This document shows, in pieces, positions 1 to 7,668 of a stretch of DNA of 64,000 nucleotides (the stretch's first letter is position 1; every line of letters starts with the position of its first letter). Position numbers and translations under genes: made by a program. Location: NCBI RefSeq assembly GCF_030345075.1, contig NZ_CP128361.1, positions 4,278,001-4,342,000 of the forward strand. The letters run 5' to 3'. The DNA comes from Solwaraspora sp. WMMA2065 (GTDB taxonomy: Bacteria > Actinomycetota > Actinomycetes > Mycobacteriales > Micromonosporaceae). The notes beneath the pieces were generated by a model. It was given only the letters and a program-made list of their open reading frames with translations. It had not been told where the DNA came from and made no database searches.

Positions 1-756
1 GCCGGCCGACAGCCCGGCGGTCGCGCCGGCCGGGGATCGGGTCGAACCGTACGGTGGCGGCGAGCTGGGCGACACCGGACGGGCGGTCGGCGGCGCCGGG
101 TCGGCGGCCGCGTTGTCCGGGTGCGGCCACTGACCTTCCGGCGCCGGAGCGGTCGGCGCCGGAGCGGTCGGTACCGGCGGTGGGCTGGCAGCGGCGGTAG
201 CTTCGGCGGCGTACTGGGTGGGATGCCGGCCGTGGTCCGGCAGTAGAGCGGGCCCGCCGTCGACCGGCCCGGCACCGCCGGGGTAGCCGGCCAGTCCGGG
301 GACGGTGGCGGTCGCACGGGCCCGGGCGGCGGCATCGGCGCGGCCCTCGGACTGGCCGCCGCGGTTTGGCAGTCGCGCGTCTCCGCGGGCCAGCTGGGCG
401 ACGAACCAGGCCGGCAGCCAGCCTTCGATCGGCAGACCCGGGTTGACCGCCAGCCACCACTCCAGGTTGGGCCAGGTGGCGGCCAGCTCGGCGAACGTCA
501 CCCGACGGGCGGAACTGCCGTTGTCACCAAGGCATGCGTGCAGGGTGACCGGAGAGGTGAACGCGAGAACGTGGGTCCGCCCGTTCGTCGTCCAGGTGCC
601 CCAGCCCATCGGGGCCTGACCGGCCAGGGCCTGCGCTGAAACAGGGAGCAGCAACTCGGTGCCGGCCAGCAGCTGGAAGTAGAGCTCCTGGTCCTGACAG
701 AGCAGGGCGTCGCGCATCGCGGCCTCGATCTCGGTGGCCGGTTGCCAATCGGTCAC
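1..756 (-). CDS. SseB-family protein, 3-prime end beyond window
   Basis: A leftward gene that starts at a GTG (754-756) behind a strong AAGGGGGG ribosome site and stays open to the window edge, giving at least 252 residues. The first 140 or so residues (VTDWQPATEIEAAMRDAL, then WGTWTTNGRTHVLAFTSP, then EWWLAVNPGLPIEGWLP) have the look of the SseB N-terminal domain common in actinomycetes. After that comes a long Pro/Ala/Thr-rich low-complexity stretch. Its biochemical role is unknown; actinobacterial SseB-domain proteins often lie beside type VII secretion genes, as here (two WXG100 genes and eccB lie upstream on the same strand). The C-terminal part is outside the window. Confidence 0.75.
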   Translation of the reverse strand, partial: MTDWQPATEIEAAMRDALLCQDQELYFQLLAGTELLLPVSAQALAGQAPMGWGTWTTNGRTHVLAFTSPVTLHACLGDNGSSARRVTFAELAATWPNLEWWLAVNPGLPIEGWLPAWFVAQLARGDARLPNRGGQSEGRADAAARARATATVPGLAGYPGGAGPVDGGPALLPDHGRHPTQYAAEATAAASPPPVPTAPAPTAPAPEGQWPHPDNAAADPAPPTARPVSPSSPPPYGSTRSPAGATAGLSAG

Positions 757-900
757 GGCCGACCCCCCTTTCCACCGGACAGGCCACACGCGTCCGGTAC
801 AACCTACAAGGTGGTGCCACGATCACAACGGCCGGCGGACGCCTTGCAGTTCAACTAACGTGAGAAAACACTTCGCGTAGTCGAGAGGACACGCTTCGGC

Positions 901-1194
901 TCATCGGAACAGGTCCGCGTTGCGCCGCTCGGTGCTCAGATAGTCGGCGGCCGACTCGTCGACCGCAACCTTGATCTCCCGCAGCAGGGCCTGAAGATTC
1001 TGTGCCGCGCCGCGCCACCGGGCCTGCCGTTGCTCGTACGCTTGACGAGCCACACCGTCCCAGGTTGCTACAAGTGGCGCAGCCTCCCGCTCCACCTGGT
1101 GCAACTGCGACCCGAGAGTACGCAACGCCTGCCCGATGTCGGCGCTGGCCTGTTGCAGCGCCCGGAAATCCACCACCAGCTCGCCGTCGGCCAA
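901..1194 (-). CDS. WXG100-family type VII secretion substrate
   Basis: 97 residues, the usual length of a WXG100 (ESAT-6-like) protein. Two amphipathic helical halves are separated by a central W-D-G turn near residue 46, in the position of the W-X-G motif. These proteins form four-helix-bundle dimers and leave the cell through the ESX (type VII) machinery. The start is a TTG placed 7 bases behind GGAGG; the GTG nearer the ribosome site is in another frame. It lies 86 bases downstream of a second WXG100 gene, probably its dimer partner. A YxxxE-type tail can be read near the end (YLSTE, residues about 85-89), matching the secretion signal of the family. Confidence 0.88.
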   Translation of the reverse strand: MADGELVVDFRALQQASADIGQALRTLGSQLHQVEREAAPLVATWDGVARQAYEQRQARWRGAAQNLQALLREIKVAVDESAADYLSTERRNADLFR

Positions 1195-1280
1195 CTGGTC
1201 ACCTCCTCCGTGTCATGCTCCGTGTCATGCCGCTGCGCCGCCCGCCCGGTCGCCCCCGAGCAGCAGGCCGCCGGGTCGTC

Positions 1281-1598
1281 TCAGAGCGGCAGCTCGATCC
1301 GTCGCCCTGCCCTGGTCACCCGGTCCGCCGCCGCGACGTCTGTCGCCTGGTACTGCGTCCCGGCGGTACGGATCGCTCCGGCCGTCTCACGCAACGCCCG
1401 GTGCAACGCCGCCTGCTCTCTGGCCCACCCGGCAGTGACCTGCTCGAAGGACCGGCCACCGGCACCACGCCAGGCGTGCTGAAGCACCTCCAAACGCTGC
1501 AGCAGACCGCGCAGCATCGCATCGAGCTCCTCGTCGACCTGGTCGAAACGGCTGGCTGCCCGCTGCATGACCGCCAACTCGGCTTGCGTCTGCGACAC
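1281..1598 (-). CDS. WXG100-family protein, partner of the downstream copy
   Basis: I place the start at the GTG at 1596-1598 (VSQTQAELAVMQ), 8 bases after GAGGGG. A longer reading from 1673 adds a basic, non-homologous N-terminus. The product is about 105 residues, with the central turn W-R-G near residue 43 and helical, charged flanks. It has the WXG100 size and layout, so it is probably exported by the ESX system as a heterodimer with the product of the next gene. It lacks an obvious YxxxD/E tail, which is often present on only one member of such a pair. It shares direction and context with eccB, whose stop codon is at 1767. Confidence 0.85.
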   Translation of the reverse strand: MSQTQAELAVMQRAASRFDQVDEELDAMLRGLLQRLEVLQHAWRGAGGRSFEQVTAGWAREQAALHRALRETAGAIRTAGTQYQATDVAAADRVTRAGRRIELPL

Positions 1599-1766
1599 GC
1601 TGTGGCCCCTCTCGGTCCCGGTCCGCTGACAGCGGTGAACGTCACCTCGCCGACCGTAGCCGGGTCGACCCACCGGCGCAGCCCCACCTCGTCCGCTGTG
1701 GATAACGGCTCGATTGCGGTGGCATCGGCGACGAACCAGCCAGAGCGCAGCTGAGCCGGGACACGG

Positions 1767-3086
1767 TCAGCCGAGGGCGATCCGCCGGTCCAGGTCCGGA
1801 CCGGCCGGCACAAGCTCGACCACGTTGGCCGGCAGCCGCGACCGCGCGGCGTCCGGGTAGCCGAGCGTCGGCAGCACCGCCGGGTCGGGAACCGGGTGGC
1901 GTAGTCCAGCGTCGGTGATCAGGCTGACCTGCGGGGTGTTCCCGCCCGGCCGTACCGCCTCGACCAGAGCGCCGCGACCGGGCGGCAACCGGACGCCGGT
2001 GGCCGGGGTGTCCGGATCCACCGCCACCCGTACTTGGGACCGGATCCCGGCGCCACCGACGCAGACGGTGCCGGTCGCCGCCGATCGTAGCGCCGGTGTC
2101 TCGGCCGGTGGTGCCTGCGGACCTTCCGGGACCAGCTCGTCGACCCGGGGCAGGCCACGGAACCGACCCTGGGTCAACCGGGTCGGGCCGGCCTGGTCGT
2201 GTGCGGTCAGCAGCAGATCGGCCTGTACCTGGGTGATCTCAGCGAGCCCGTCGCGGTACGCCACCGCGTACTGTCGCGAGCCGCTCTGGGTGATCATCAC
2301 GAAGACCTCGCCGACCGTGGTGTCCGGAATCGTCCCGGACGGCTGCCCCGCACCAGGGACCGTCGGGCGGGCCAGGTCAGCCCCGACCGGCAGGGCCCGG
2401 AGCACCGCCGGCGCGACCGGCAGCGGGCGGTGCCGGGTCCAGCCGAGCGCGGCGAGCACCAGCTCCGGTTCGGCCACGGCGTGCCGGCGGCCCCGCCAGA
2501 TCAGCTGTACCGCACCGTCCGGTAGCCGGGTGAGCAGCGCGTCATCGCCGAGCGGCCGACCGCCGGAGCTACCCACGCCGAGCAGCACCGACGTCCCGGG
2601 CGCAGCCGACTCACCCTGGTCGGCGACGCTGGAGCAAACCGTCCAGTCCGGACCAACCAGGTCCTCGGGGCGGGGCAGCGAGTCCGGCGCGTCGGGGATA
2701 CCCAGCGGAGATCCCCGGTTGACGTCGCGTAGTGCGGCCTGCCGCACCAGCACGGTACGCGGTGGAGCCGCACCCGCGATCAGCAACGCCGAACTGTAGT
2801 TCCGCACCGGGTGCAGCCGGCCGGCGCGGTAGACGTACCGGGCCCCGGACTCCCGTTCGACAATCACCACCCGGCTGTCCCGCCAGTCAGTGGCTGCGGA
2901 TCCGGTCGCTGCTCCGTACCCTGCGGCACCGCCGAGCCCGAGCACGGCGACCAGCACGCCGGCCAGCGTCGCAGGGGCTGACCGACGGGATGGTCGTACC
3001 GGATCGGCCTCCCCCGACACCAACGCGTCGACCAGCCGTCGTGCCGCATACCGGTGGGACTGCAAGTGGTGCTGCCGGGACGTCAA
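1767..3086 (-). CDS. eccB: Type VII secretion core protein EccB
   Basis: EccB is a single-pass membrane component of the ESX secretion core, with a large periplasmic domain that stacks on the EccC/EccD/EccE membrane pore. The N-terminus (TSRQHHLQSHRYAARRLVDAL) is the conserved EccB opening. One membrane helix follows near residues 38-60 (LAGVLVAVLGLGGAAGYGAA), then a periplasmic region with one conserved cysteine pair (WTVCSS and GTVCVGG). The product is 439 residues, slightly shorter than mycobacterial EccB (about 480). The start is the TTG at 3084-3086, 7 bases behind GGAGG; the in-frame start 30 bases upstream adds residues that families lack. Two WXG100 genes follow. EccC, EccD, EccE and MycP are not in the window and would be expected further left. 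Confidence 0.92.
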   Translation of the reverse strand: MTSRQHHLQSHRYAARRLVDALVSGEADPVRPSRRSAPATLAGVLVAVLGLGGAAGYGAATGSAATDWRDSRVVIVERESGARYVYRAGRLHPVRNYSSALLIAGAAPPRTVLVRQAALRDVNRGSPLGIPDAPDSLPRPEDLVGPDWTVCSSVADQGESAAPGTSVLLGVGSSGGRPLGDDALLTRLPDGAVQLIWRGRRHAVAEPELVLAALGWTRHRPLPVAPAVLRALPVGADLARPTVPGAGQPSGTIPDTTVGEVFVMITQSGSRQYAVAYRDGLAEITQVQADLLLTAHDQAGPTRLTQGRFRGLPRVDELVPEGPQAPPAETPALRSAATGTVCVGGAGIRSQVRVAVDPDTPATGVRLPPGRGALVEAVRPGGNTPQVSLITDAGLRHPVPDPAVLPTLGYPDAARSRLPANVVELVPAGPDLDRRIALG

Positions 3087-3233
3087 CCACGCACCTCCGG
3101 GACCGACGGGCCGCAACCGGCGGACGACATGGCGTCACGGGCGGTTCGACCGTGAGAGAGGGTGAGGCACGATGGTATCGCCGGACGGCGATGCCGGAGC
3201 CAGCGGCGACGGCCGGCATGGCAGGATTCCCGG

Positions 3234-3620
3234 ATGGGTTTCCTGAAAAGCCTCCTCATCCGCCTGGGTAGTACGGCGTTGGCGTTCTGGCTGGCCACCC
3301 TGATCATTCCGGGCATCACGTTACAGACCGACGCAATCGGCGAGGCCATCGTCGCGCTGCTGCTCGTGTCGGTCATCTTCGGCGTGGTGAACGCGGTGCT
3401 GCAGCCGATCATCAAAACCGTCGGGTGTGCCCTGTACCTGCTGACCCTCGGGTTGATCGCGGTGGTCGTCAACGGGCTGTTGTTCCTGTTGACCGGGTTC
3501 ATCGCCGAGCAGCTCGACCTACCGTTCCAGGTCGACGGTTTCTGGCCGGCCGCCGTGCTCGGGGCGCTGCTGGTCGGAGTGGTCACCTGGCTGCTGGGTC
3601 TGGTTCTGGACCGGGACTGA
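3234..3620 (+). CDS. Small four-helix membrane protein, 'phage holin family' (PF04020-like)
   Basis: 128 residues with four hydrophobic helices: about residues 10-25, 32-52, 58-80 and 97-120. The pattern of a short N-terminus, PGI after helix 1 (LIIPGITLQTDAIGEAI), VNAVLQPIIK in the second helix and a final helix ending in a short charged tail fits the actinobacterial membrane family usually labelled phage holin family 4 or DUF360-like. The label comes from a domain name and is not evidence of phage origin. The function is unknown. The start is the ATG at 3234 behind AGGA. An in-frame start at 3162 would give an arginine-rich, unlikely leader. It stands alone, divergent from eccB. Confidence 0.7.
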   Translation: MGFLKSLLIRLGSTALAFWLATLIIPGITLQTDAIGEAIVALLLVSVIFGVVNAVLQPIIKTVGCALYLLTLGLIAVVVNGLLFLLTGFIAEQLDLPFQVDGFWPAAVLGALLVGVVTWLLGLVLDRD

Positions 3621-3727
3621 CCGGCCGTCCCGGCCTCGGGCAGCAACCCTGCCGTACCGGGTGGTGCGTTCGGCGACGTCCCGGAAATTCGTACGACAGC
3701 CGGTCGACCGACACCTACGGTCGGCGC

Positions 3728-4201
3728 ATGGTGTCGATCATGCTTGCGGACGGACATGAGATCTGCGACGACCCGACCCGCGTCGACGTCGACCGGGTCC
3801 ACGGCTGGCTCTCCACCGACGCGTACTGGGCGCTGGGCCGCTCCCGCGAGGTGGTCGTCCGGTCGATCGCCAACTCGCTCGTGTTCGGGGTCTACCGGGG
3901 CGACGCCGACGGGCAGGTCGGCTTCGCCCGGGTTGTCACCGACCAGGCGACCTTCGGATGGCTGTGTGACGTCTACATCGACCGCTCGGTGCGTGGCCGT
4001 GGACTCGGCCGCCAGTTGGTGGCGACGGCCCGCGACGAGCTTGCCCGGCGGGGGGTACGCCGGCTGGTGCTGGGCACGCTGGACGCGCACGGCGTCTACG
4101 CGGCGTTGGGTTTCACTCCGCTGGCCGAGCCTGACCGCTGGATGGAGCTGACGGCGGCACAGCCGCTGACCGCTGAGCCTGCCGGGCCGGCTGACCGCTG
4201 A
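3728..4201 (+). CDS. GNAT-family N-acetyltransferase
   Basis: 157 residues forming a complete GNAT fold. The acetyl-CoA pyrophosphate loop RGRGLGRQLV (Q/RxxGxG/A type) is near residue 92. It follows the usual beta-4 strand (WLCDVYIDRSV), and a C-terminal YAALGF motif follows. It should transfer an acetyl group from acetyl-CoA to an amine; the substrate cannot be read from the sequence. It resembles the single-domain acetyltransferases annotated broadly in actinomycetes. The start at 3728 gives MVSIMLADG; the ATG at 3740 is possible too. The C-terminal tail runs into a tandem DNA repeat, so its last dozen residues (LTAEPAGPADR) are probably repeat-derived. It converges on the anti-sigma gene. 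Confidence 0.85.
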   Translation: MVSIMLADGHEICDDPTRVDVDRVHGWLSTDAYWALGRSREVVVRSIANSLVFGVYRGDADGQVGFARVVTDQATFGWLCDVYIDRSVRGRGLGRQLVATARDELARRGVRRLVLGTLDAHGVYAALGFTPLAEPDRWMELTAAQPLTAEPAGPADR

Positions 4202-4223
4202 GCCTGCCCCGGCCGGCTGACCG
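4165..4223 (+). repeat. Tandem 25-26 bp direct repeat across the end of the acetyltransferase gene
   Basis: The unit GCTGACCGCTGAGCCTGCC plus a short G/C run occurs at 4165-4189 and 4190-4215, and a third start (GCTGACCG) follows at 4216. The repeat encodes the last residues and stop codon of the acetyltransferase and fills the gap before the convergent anti-sigma gene. It looks like slippage-type local duplication. Confidence 0.8.
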
Positions 4224-4228
4224 ACGAC

Positions 4229-4918
4229 TCAGCCGACCTGGTATGCCAGGATCGCCGCGCCGTCGGCACGGACCAGTTCGAGCCGTTCCAACTGGTCGTG
4301 GTCGAACCGGGTAGCGCCGGTGAAGACGATCTCGGCCCCGGGACTGACCGCCCACGAGCCGACCTGCTGCTTGGCCCCGTCCCGGTCGTAGGCGACCAGC
4401 TCGAAATCCATCGGTCGGCCGTCCGGGTTGGTCGGCTCCCACCAGCAGCGCATGGTGACCTCGGTGCCGTTGGTCGCCGCCTGCAGACCCACCTCGGCGT
4501 GGATCGGCACCTGCGAGGCCACCGGCTGCATCGCGAGGAGTTGGGAGCCGGGCGTGGTCTCCGGCGTACCGCCGGCCCCCACCCAGCCCACCCCGAAGCC
4601 GACCACGATCGCGAGACCGGCGGCGGCCAGCGCCGCCCCGGCGGTCTGCCAGCGGCGCATCCGCCGGCCCCGGCGGCGGGCCCGGCCCGCCGCGTCGACC
4701 AGGGTGGCCAACCGGGGCTCGGTCGACGGCGGGTCGCTGATCTGCTCGAAGCCGGCCGGATCCAGCCGGCCGAGCAGACCGGGCAGCACCGCGATGTCGG
4801 CGACGGCCTGCCGGCAGCTCGGGCAGCCGGCGAGGTGGTGCTCGTACGCCGCTCGTTCGGCGGGTGACAGGGCACCCAGGACGTACGCGCCGTCGTCGTG
4901 CGCGTAGTCACACCTCAC
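4229..4918 (-). CDS. Anti-sigma factor with N-terminal zinc finger (zf-HC2/RskA-like)
   Basis: 229 residues. The N-terminus carries a ZAS-type H-x3-C-x2-C motif (HHLAGCPSCRQ, near residues 27-37), the sigma-binding zinc or redox finger of group IV anti-sigma factors. A basic stretch (RARRRGRRMRR) precedes one membrane helix (residues about 89-110), and an extracytoplasmic RskA-like domain follows. It should hold the neighbouring sigma factor inactive at the membrane until an envelope signal releases it. The GTG start (4916-4918) overlaps the sigma gene stop in a GTGA arrangement, so the two are translationally coupled. The residue order sigma then anti-sigma is the standard RskA/SigK layout. 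Confidence 0.88.
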   Translation of the reverse strand: MRCDYAHDDGAYVLGALSPAERAAYEHHLAGCPSCRQAVADIAVLPGLLGRLDPAGFEQISDPPSTEPRLATLVDAAGRARRRGRRMRRWQTAGAALAAAGLAIVVGFGVGWVGAGGTPETTPGSQLLAMQPVASQVPIHAEVGLQAATNGTEVTMRCWWEPTNPDGRPMDFELVAYDRDGAKQQVGSWAVSPGAEIVFTGATRFDHDQLERLELVRADGAAILAYQVG

Positions 4919-5430
4919 TGGGTCACCCCCATCTCCTCCAGCACCAGCCGCAGCGAGCGCAGTGCGTAATGCGTCCGTGACTTGACGGTACCTGGCGGGA
5001 CGCCGAGCCTGGCCGCCGCCTCGGAGACCGAACGCCCCCGATAGAAGCACTCGATCAACACTTCCCGGTGTGGTTGGGAGAGCCGGCCGAGGGCTTCGGC
5101 AACGGTCCACGCCTCCACGGCACGGTCCGCCTCGTCCACCGCCGGTGGTGGTTCCGGCAGTACGTCGGTGACCACCTCGCCGACCCGGACACTGCGTCGA
5201 CGCCAGGCGTCGATCGCGAGGTTCCGGGCCGTGGTGAACAGCCAGGCTCGTACGGATCCCCGCTCCGGGTCCAGCGACTCGGGATGTCGCCAGGCCCGCA
5301 GCAGCGTCTCCTGGACCAGGTCCTCGGCCCGCTGCCGGTCGCCACCGGCCAGCCGCAGCGCATGGGCGAAGAGCGCGTCACCATGCTCTTCGTGCAACGC
5401 GCGCATCAGTTGTGAATCCTGGTCGGTCAA
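4915..5430 (-). CDS. ECF RNA polymerase sigma factor (SigK/SigL-like)
   Basis: 171 residues with only sigma regions 2 and 4, as in extracytoplasmic-function sigma factors. Region 2 spans about residues 10-80 and contains AEDLVQETLLRAWR and WLFTTARNLAIDAWRRR. Region 4 spans about residues 105-165 with LSQPHREVLIECFYRGRSV and the helix-turn-helix AARLGVPPGTVKSRTHYAL. The motifs resemble the SigK/SigL group that pairs with RskA-type anti-sigma factors, and such a gene follows directly. TTG start behind a GGAAGGG-rich ribosome site. The regulon cannot be inferred from here; the 70 bases upstream are short for an autoregulated promoter but I could not identify one confidently. Confidence 0.92.
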   Translation of the reverse strand: MTDQDSQLMRALHEEHGDALFAHALRLAGGDRQRAEDLVQETLLRAWRHPESLDPERGSVRAWLFTTARNLAIDAWRRRSVRVGEVVTDVLPEPPPAVDEADRAVEAWTVAEALGRLSQPHREVLIECFYRGRSVSEAAARLGVPPGTVKSRTHYALRSLRLVLEEMGVTQ

Positions 5431-5503
5431 GAGGCGCCCTTCCCTTCCGCCTCATGACACGTAGCCGCTGGCCGGGCGGTTCAAGGTCCTGGAGAAACTG
5501 TTT

Positions 5504-6298
5504 TCAGCTGCCCGGATGCTCCGGGCCGGTCATCGCCTCGGCGACCGCCCTGGCGGCGGTGAGCAGCTTCGCGCGGACCACCCGGGCCGAGGTCATCATC
5601 TCGGCCGCCGGCAACGCGCAGGCGATCGCCACCCGCCGCTCGACGTCCTTGTCCGCGTTGACCATCACCGCGGCGCAGGCCAGGCCCTGCCGGTACTGCC
5701 CGATCTCCAGGTGCATGCCACGCCGGTCGCCGACCGCGAGATCGGCTTCGAAGCCCTCGATGGAGGTGATCGTGGCCGAGGTGAACGGCCGCATGCCGAA
5801 CTCTTTGAGGTAACGGAACCGCTGTTCGGGGGTGAGGGTCGCGAGCAGCGCCTTGCCCAGCGCGGTGGCGTGCGCCCCCTCGTCGAACCCGGGCACCATG
5901 TCCTCCAGGTACGGCGAGCGCAGCCCTTCGGCCGACGCGGTCACCGCCACCTGGGCGCCGACGAAGCGGCCGAGGTAGTGGCTGTAGCCGGTCTCCGCCG
6001 CTGCGCGGCGCAGCGCCTCGCCGACCGCTGGCGGGCCGCGGAATGCGGCGACCAGTTCGCGGTAGCGGTCCGCGACCTCGAGGCCGACGATGTAGGTACC
6101 GTCCTCGCGACGGATCACGTAGCCCTCGTACGCCAGGGTGCGCACCAGGTGGTACGTGGTCGCCACGGTCAGCTCGCAGCGCCGGGCAATCTGTTTGACG
6201 GTCAGTCCGCGCGGGGCACGTCCGACCGCTTCGAGCACACGCAGTGCCCGTGAAACGCTCCGGATGAGGTCCGAAGGTTCCGCCAAGGGGTCGCGCAC
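5504..6298 (-). CDS. IclR-family transcriptional regulator
   Basis: 264 residues. The N-terminal winged helix-turn-helix (residues about 12-70: LIRSVSRALRVLEAVGRAPRG, then QIARRCELTVATTYHLVRTL) is followed by the IclR effector domain, with the typical HATALGKALLA segment near residue 148 and a conserved C-terminal part. IclR proteins act as dimers and switch catabolic genes in response to small organic effectors. I prefer the GTG at 6296-6298, 5 bases after GGAGG; the GTG at 6302-6304 overlaps that ribosome site. There is no target operon beside it, so the effector is unknown. The upstream region (6299-6380) has a CATATG-centred AT-rich patch that could hold its promoter. Confidence 0.9.
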   Translation of the reverse strand: MRDPLAEPSDLIRSVSRALRVLEAVGRAPRGLTVKQIARRCELTVATTYHLVRTLAYEGYVIRREDGTYIVGLEVADRYRELVAAFRGPPAVGEALRRAAAETGYSHYLGRFVGAQVAVTASAEGLRSPYLEDMVPGFDEGAHATALGKALLATLTPEQRFRYLKEFGMRPFTSATITSIEGFEADLAVGDRRGMHLEIGQYRQGLACAAVMVNADKDVERRVAIACALPAAEMMTSARVVRAKLLTAARAVAEAMTGPEHPGS

Positions 6299-6564
6299 AA
6301 CCACCTCCGCCGCCGGGGACTTACACCATATGAAAAGACAGCCGCCTGTGGAATGCCCTTTCGAATCGGGGGCACCAGGTGGCGACTATCGGTGTGGCGC
6401 CCGACACGTACGGTTCATGCTATTGGCTAGCGCAACATCATCGCAAATGGCGGTGCCGGTCGTCGCCCGTACCGCCGCCGACCGGCAGAGGTCCGCCCGT
6501 GCCGACCGGGCCGGACCAGTACCGGATCCCAGACCAGGATCACGACCGGACCCCGGCTACCCGG

Positions 6565-7623
6565 TTAGTTCGTCCGGTCGGCGATGAAGTCGCACAGCGA
6601 CTGCATCGCCTGCCGGGCCGGGCCGGGCGGCAGCGGCGCGAGCCGGGACCGGGCGTCCTCGGCGTAGCCGCGCACCGTCTCCCGGGCCCGTTTCAGCGCC
6701 GGCGACTCACGCAGCAGAGCGAGCGCCTCGGCGTGCAGATCGTCGTCGGTGACCGGGCCGGCGGCCAGGATCTCCCGCAGTCGCCGGGAGGCGGCGTCGC
6801 CGTCGTCCGAGCCGAGCGCGTAGAGCACCGGGAGCGTGTGCACCCCCTCCCGCAGATCGGTACCGGGTGTCTTGCCCGACTGGGCGGAGTCCGAGGCGAT
6901 GTCGAGCAGGTCGTCGGAGAGCTGGAACGCCACCCCGATGATCTCGCCGTACCCGGCCAGGGCCTCGACATGCTCTGGGGTCGCGCCGCCGAACATCCCG
7001 CCGAACCGTGCGGACGTCGCGATCAACGACCCGGTTTTGTCCCCGATTACCTGCAGATAGTGGTTGACCGGCTGCTCCTCGTCACGCGGGCCGACCGTCT
7101 CGGCGATCTGGCCGTGCACCAACCGGGCGAACGTGCGGGCCTGCAGCCGTACCGCCTCGATACCGAGGTCTGCGGCGAGGTCGGCGGCCCGGGCGAACAG
7201 GTAGTCCCCGACCAGGATCGCCACCGAGTTGGTCCACCGCGAGTTGGCGCTCGGTGCACCGCGACGCACCGGCGCCTCATCCATCACGTCATCGTGGTAG
7301 AGCGTCGCCAGATGGGTCAGCTCCATCACCACGGCCGCCGGCACCACCAGCCGCGCCGCCGGGTCGCCGAAGTGCGCACCGAGCGCCACCAGCAGCGGGC
7401 GGAACCGTTTGCCGCCGGCCTCGACCAGGTGGCGGGCCGCCTCGGTGACGAACGGGTCGGCGCTGAACACGCTGCCCCGCAGCTCGGCCTCGACGTCGGC
7501 CAGGATCCCGGCGATGGACGCCTGCAGCTGCGGGTCGACGATGTCGATCCCGATCGAGGTCACCGCTCCCGCGCCAGGCGCGAAGGAGCTGCCGTCAGCC
7601 GTCCTCACCACACCCCCAACCAT
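6565..7623 (-). CDS. Polyprenyl diphosphate synthase (menaquinone side chain)
   Basis: A trans-isoprenyl diphosphate synthase that extends isopentenyl units to the long all-trans tail used for menaquinone. Both aspartate-rich motifs are present: the first as YHDDVMDE near residue 114 and the second as LSDDLLDIASD near residue 238. GGKRFRP near residue 70 binds the allylic diphosphate. The length (up to 352 residues) is normal for GrcC/HepT-like enzymes. It lies 45 bases downstream of nuoN on the same strand, a linkage seen across actinomycetes, and may be read from the nuo transcript. The start is uncertain: the ATG at 7621 has no clear ribosome site, while GTG codons at 7606-7611 follow GGGGG. 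Confidence 0.92.
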   Translation of the reverse strand: MVGGVVRTADGSSFAPGAGAVTSIGIDIVDPQLQASIAGILADVEAELRGSVFSADPFVTEAARHLVEAGGKRFRPLLVALGAHFGDPAARLVVPAAVVMELTHLATLYHDDVMDEAPVRRGAPSANSRWTNSVAILVGDYLFARAADLAADLGIEAVRLQARTFARLVHGQIAETVGPRDEEQPVNHYLQVIGDKTGSLIATSARFGGMFGGATPEHVEALAGYGEIIGVAFQLSDDLLDIASDSAQSGKTPGTDLREGVHTLPVLYALGSDDGDAASRRLREILAAGPVTDDDLHAEALALLRESPALKRARETVRGYAEDARSRLAPLPPGPARQAMQSLCDFIADRTN

Positions 7624-7668
7624 GCCACAGCGGCGGTGGCTGCCCAGGTTGGGGGCGGGTGAGGTGGT

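Noticed and set aside
3234-3620. Prophage hint from a 'phage holin family' label
   Set aside because: The family is a common chromosomal membrane protein of actinomycetes; there are no other phage genes around it.
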